From Thiomicrospira sp. UBA5634 (GTDB lineage Bacteria > Pseudomonadota > Gammaproteobacteria > Thiomicrospirales > Thiomicrospiraceae), in contig DIJW01000093.1 of assembly GCA_002421475.1 (NCBI GenBank), forward strand, positions 1 through 9,649: 9,649 nt of DNA, written 5' to 3'. Made by a program: the position numbers and the translations under genes. The number at the start of each line of letters is the position of its first letter. Position 1 is the stretch's first letter. Below the pieces are notes generated by a model. That model was not told the origin of the DNA, searched no databases, and worked only from the letters and a program-made list of their open reading frames with translations. Below, piece after piece: positions 5,403-9,649 of this stretch.

Positions 5403-6623
5403 TTAAGGCAATAATTTAAGCGCCTGTTGATATGTCGCTAATATATTCGCCTGATTTTGAATAGTTTGTTTGGCATGACGCCCCAGCTCTTCAAGCAACG
5501 CGCCATTGGTAAGTAGTTGGTTCAAACGCTGCTGTAACTTGTCATAATCCGCACAGACAATAATCGCCCCATTTTGCTGAAACTCCGCTAACTCGTCCTC
5601 AAAATCACTATTGTCCCAGCCGGTTATAATGGCTTTGCCAAATGCCGCCGGTTCTAGAAAGTTATGCCCGCCTTTGGGCACAAATGAACCGCCCATAATC
5701 ACTAATTTGGCATGGGCAAATAAGGCCATCAGTTTACCGAAACTATCTTCAATCCAAATTTGGGTTTGATCATCAAGTTGTTCACCTGCACTGTATAAGC
5801 TGATTTTTGCATCGAGTACCTCAAGTTGTTGTCGAATCAACGATCCACGATTAGCATGGCGCGGCACAATCACCAGCAATTCAGGACGTTGCAATTGTAA
5901 CCAACGTTGTGCAATTTCCAGTTCTTCGTCAGCATGAGAGGACGCCAACAAGACATAATCACGTGTAATTAGGCGATCAAAATTTGGCTGTTGTTTAAGA
6001 CCAGCGTGTTTAAGATTTCCCAAAACTTGAAGTTTTTCTGCTGGAGCACCCAGTGCCATAAATCTGGCTTCTTCGACATTGGAGCGCGCCAAAATGCGGG
6101 TTGTGAGGTTTAAACACTGCTGATATTGGCGTTTAAGCCAAGCAGGGGCTTTGAGGGTTTTGCGTGATAATCGACCGTTGATCAGGCTAATCGGGATGGC
6201 GCGTTGCGCACACAGGCGATACATATTTGGCCAGAGTTCGGTTTCAACCACCCAAAGTTGGCTTGGTTGTGCGAGACGTATAAAACGTTTAATCGCAAAC
6301 GGCCAATCAAACGGGCAATAAAGTAGTTCGGTGTTCGGCAAGGCTAAATTCAATGCGGTTTGAAAACCGGTAGGGGTATTGGTGGTGATTAACCAGGCCT
6401 GGTTAGGATTAGATTCGAATGTAGATTTGATGAGCTGTTCCACCGCTTTCACTTCGCCGACCGAGGCGCAATGAATCCAAATGGCACCAGGCCTGGTGGT
6501 CGGATAAGACAAGCCTAAACGCTGCAAAATAAACGTTTTACCACCCTGGCGTTTATAAGCATCCCATAAAATTAACGCCACAATCAGTGGCGCAAATAAA
6601 CGAATCAACAGCTGATAAATCAT
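5403..6623 (-). CDS. waaA: 3-deoxy-D-manno-octulosonic acid (Kdo) transferase, GT30
   Basis: WaaA transfers Kdo from CMP-Kdo to the lipid A precursor at the inner face of the cytoplasmic membrane. The 406-residue protein starts with a hydrophobic anchor at about 4-20. It then shows HCASVGEV (51-58, Glu57 in the catalytic position), TTNTPTG (80-86), the family motif ETELWPN (127-133), INGRLS (148-153), GNLK (202-205), SSHADEE (228-234), VPRHANR (253-259) and GGHNFLEPAAFGK (318-330) for the nucleotide-sugar site. The E. coli protein has about 425 residues. Eight bases separate it from kdsB, and its ribosome-binding site overlaps the kdsB stop codon, so the two are probably coupled in translation. 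Given kdnA and kdnB in the same operon, the natural donor is likely CMP-Kdo8N, by inference. Two palindrome copies lie inside, encoding NQAW and TRPG. Whether it adds one or two sugars cannot be read from the sequence. Confidence 0.95.
   Translation of the reverse strand: MIYQLLIRLFAPLIVALILWDAYKRQGGKTFILQRLGLSYPTTRPGAIWIHCASVGEVKAVEQLIKSTFESNPNQAWLITTNTPTGFQTALNLALPNTELLYCPFDWPFAIKRFIRLAQPSQLWVVETELWPNMYRLCAQRAIPISLINGRLSRKTLKAPAWLKRQYQQCLNLTTRILARSNVEEARFMALGAPAEKLQVLGNLKHAGLKQQPNFDRLITRDYVLLASSHADEELEIAQRWLQLQRPELLVIVPRHANRGSLIRQQLEVLDAKISLYSAGEQLDDQTQIWIEDSFGKLMALFAHAKLVIMGGSFVPKGGHNFLEPAAFGKAIITGWDNSDFEDELAEFQQNGAIIVCADYDKLQQRLNQLLTNGALLEELGRHAKQTIQNQANILATYQQALKLLP
6390..6405. repeat. 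AGGCCT-centred palindrome, copy 8 (in waaA)
   Basis: ACCAGGCCTGGT at 6392-6403, extended to a 16-base palindrome by TA on each side. It is read on the - strand as Asn-Gln-Ala-Trp. Confidence 0.95.
6485..6498. repeat. AGGCCT-centred palindrome, copy 9 (in waaA)
   Basis: CACCAGGCCTGGTG, a 14-base palindrome, 94 bases from copy 8. It is read on the - strand as Thr-Arg-Pro-Gly. Confidence 0.95.
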
Positions 6624-6634
6624 GGCTGACCTTA
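6624..6634 (-). promoter_or_regulatory. waaA ribosome-binding site overlapping the kdsB stop
   Basis: Read on the - strand, TAAGG contains the kdsB stop codon TAA and forms the Shine-Dalgarno AAGG six bases before the waaA ATG. Ribosomes ending kdsB could re-initiate directly on waaA. Confidence 0.7.
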
Positions 6635-7378
6635 ATGACCTGCCAACAGCAGGGCTTCCATGATTTCGATGTCACCCGGCACATCGACTTCAGGCGAATC
6701 GTGTTGGCTTAACACCACTTTGATTTTATGACCGTATTCCAACGCACGTAGCTGTTCAAGTTTTTCAATGTCTTCTAAACGCCCCATCGGCAGAGCATTA
6801 AACGTATCGACAAAACGTTTGGTATAGGCGTACACACCTAAATGTTTAAACGAATCATGATCCCAATAATCACGGCCATGCGGAATGGTCGCACGCGAAA
6901 AATACAGTGCAAAATCATTCACGTCCGTGACCAATTTAACGTCTTTCGGGCTGGTAATTTCAGCTTGGTTGACGATTTTAAATGACAAGGTCGACATTTC
7001 AAACGAACCATCATAATCAGCGGCTTTAAATGGCGAGATCACCGCTTCAATGGATTCGTGATGCACTAAAGGTTGGTCGCCTTGTACATTTACAATCAGC
7101 GCATCGTCGGCCAGATTTAACGCTTTCGCCGCCGCCGCGATTCGGTCGGTGCCGGATGCCGCTTCGGAGGGTGTCATGACGACTTGACCGCCAAACTCGC
7201 GCACCACATCGGCAATGCGTTCATCATCGGTGGCGACATATACACCCGCCAGCCCTTGCGCTTTAGCAATGCGCTCGTACACATGCTGAATCATCGGTTT
7301 ACCGGCAATCAGTTTGAGCGGTTTACCCGGTAAACGTGAACTACCATAACGCGCGGGAATAAAAACATAAGTTTGCAT
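6632..7378 (-). CDS. kdsB: CMP-Kdo / CMP-Kdo8N synthetase (cytidylyltransferase)
   Basis: KdsB couples CTP with Kdo, or with 8-amino-Kdo in kdnAB-bearing bacteria, to make the CMP-activated sugar for WaaA in the cytosol. The 248-residue protein has the nucleotide-binding [15 protein letters not shown] at 7-21, ATDDERI at 49-55, SGTDRI at 75-80, NVQGDQP at 97-103 with metal ligand Asp101, YFSRATIP near 159-166, [10 protein letters not shown] near 207-216 and VDVPGDI at 231-237 with Asp232 as a likely second metal ligand. E. coli KdsB has GDEP where this has GDQP; I recall Gln in the Shewanella Kdo8N enzyme, unverified. The start has only a weak GAG-type ribosome-binding site (7386-7390), next to a 25-base dispersed repeat. 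The 241-base gap to kdnB upstream is filled with repeats, but no promoter was identified there. Confidence 0.94.
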   Translation of the reverse strand: MQTYVFIPARYGSSRLPGKPLKLIAGKPMIQHVYERIAKAQGLAGVYVATDDERIADVVREFGGQVVMTPSEAASGTDRIAAAAKALNLADDALIVNVQGDQPLVHHESIEAVISPFKAADYDGSFEMSTLSFKIVNQAEITSPKDVKLVTDVNDFALYFSRATIPHGRDYWDHDSFKHLGVYAYTKRFVDTFNALPMGRLEDIEKLEQLRALEYGHKIKVVLSQHDSPEVDVPGDIEIMEALLLAGH

Positions 7379-7389
7379 GGGTTTTCTCT

Positions 7390-7414
7390 TTTTTTAACCA
7401 CTGAGACACGAAGG
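7390..7414. repeat. 25-base dispersed repeat, copy 2, abutting the kdsB start
   Basis: Matches 2604-2628 at 24 of 25 bases (T7402 in place of A2616). A seven-T run begins at 7389, so on the - strand its A-run leads into the weak ribosome-binding site of kdsB, 11-12 bases from the start codon. Confidence 0.85.
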
Positions 7415-7450
7415 TTAGGATTATTTGTGCGCGTAGCCGTTTAAAAGCCG

Positions 7451-7483
7451 GTCATTGCGAAGCCAAAGGCCGTAACAATCTCA
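7451..7483. repeat. Likely remnant of a GTCATTGCGA...CAATCTCA intergenic repeat
   Basis: The stretch starts with GTCATTGCGAAGCC and ends with CAATCTCA. I recall a widespread bacterial intergenic repeat with these same ends and a variable middle; only one copy is in this window, so repetition cannot be shown here. Confidence 0.4.
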
Positions 7484-7503
7484 CGTCAATAAACCGATGC
7501 TTG

Positions 7504-7572
7504 GTAGGTCGGACTTTAGTCCGACAACAAAAACCAACACGCACTGCTTTGTCGGGTTGAAACCCGACCTAC
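7504..7572. repeat. REP-like inverted doublet between kdnB and kdsB
   Basis: Two 24-base units face each other, 7504-7527 and the reverse complement of 7549-7572. Both begin GTAGGTCGG and end CCGACAA, and each folds alone: GTCGGACT against AGTCCGAC in the first, GTCGGGTT against AACCCGAC in the second. The units differ at two stem positions and both changes are compensated in the partner strand. The outer GTAGGTCGG/CCGACCTAC and inner CCGACAA/TTGTCGG pairs also allow one long joint fold. In the kdn transcript this could slow decay or attenuate read-through. Confidence 0.85.
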
Positions 7573-7619
7573 TGCTCACGATGACTGCGGTAAAAATCGT
7601 GCACTTAGTGATGAATCAA

Positions 7620-8738
<1,119 letters not shown>

Positions 8739-8760
8739 TCAATTTAAATTATTTTCAAAA

Positions 8761-9649
<889 letters not shown>

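Overview
The window reads as chromosomal DNA of a Gram-negative gammaproteobacterium of moderate G+C. It carries glutathione-based redox genes, a lipid A-Kdo transferase, and a gene set for the amino sugar Kdo8N, a pathway characterised in Shewanella. The exact genus cannot be fixed from this sequence. No phage, transposase, CRISPR array, rRNA or tRNA was seen.

Left part, + strand (1-5383). A YhiN/HI0933-type flavoprotein enters from outside the window. It is followed by an unrecognised small protein, a peroxiredoxin-glutaredoxin fusion, glutathione reductase, and a ComEC-type metallo-beta-lactamase-fold protein. The fusion peroxidase and glutathione reductase form a metabolic pair: the first spends glutathione on peroxides and the second regenerates it. 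Each of these two genes is followed by a clear intrinsic terminator. A possible OxyR half-site and promoter lie before the peroxidase gene.

Right part, - strand (5403-9649). Transcription runs kdnA (cut by the window end), kdnB, kdsB, waaA. KdnA and KdnB are expected to turn Kdo into its 8-amino form, KdsB to activate it with CTP, and WaaA to transfer it to lipid A precursor. The order therefore follows the pathway. This operon converges on the + strand genes across a 19-base gap at 5384-5402.

The most unusual feature is a dispersed palindrome, ACCAGGCCTGGT. Ten copies (eight exact, two with the ten-base core) are spread over about 8.4 kb, both inside genes in all three reading frames and between genes. 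One copy is the centre of a 26-base perfect palindrome and another supplies part of a terminator stem. Its density and frame-independence recall iterated palindromes such as cyanobacterial HIP1, or uptake-type signals. Its function is unknown here.

The two larger intergenic gaps (2502-2811 and 7379-7619) are packed with other repeats. These include a 25-base repeat present once in each gap, several C/G-rich hairpins, a possible G-quadruplex, a REP-like inverted doublet with compensatory stem changes, and inverted ends bracketing about 181 bp.
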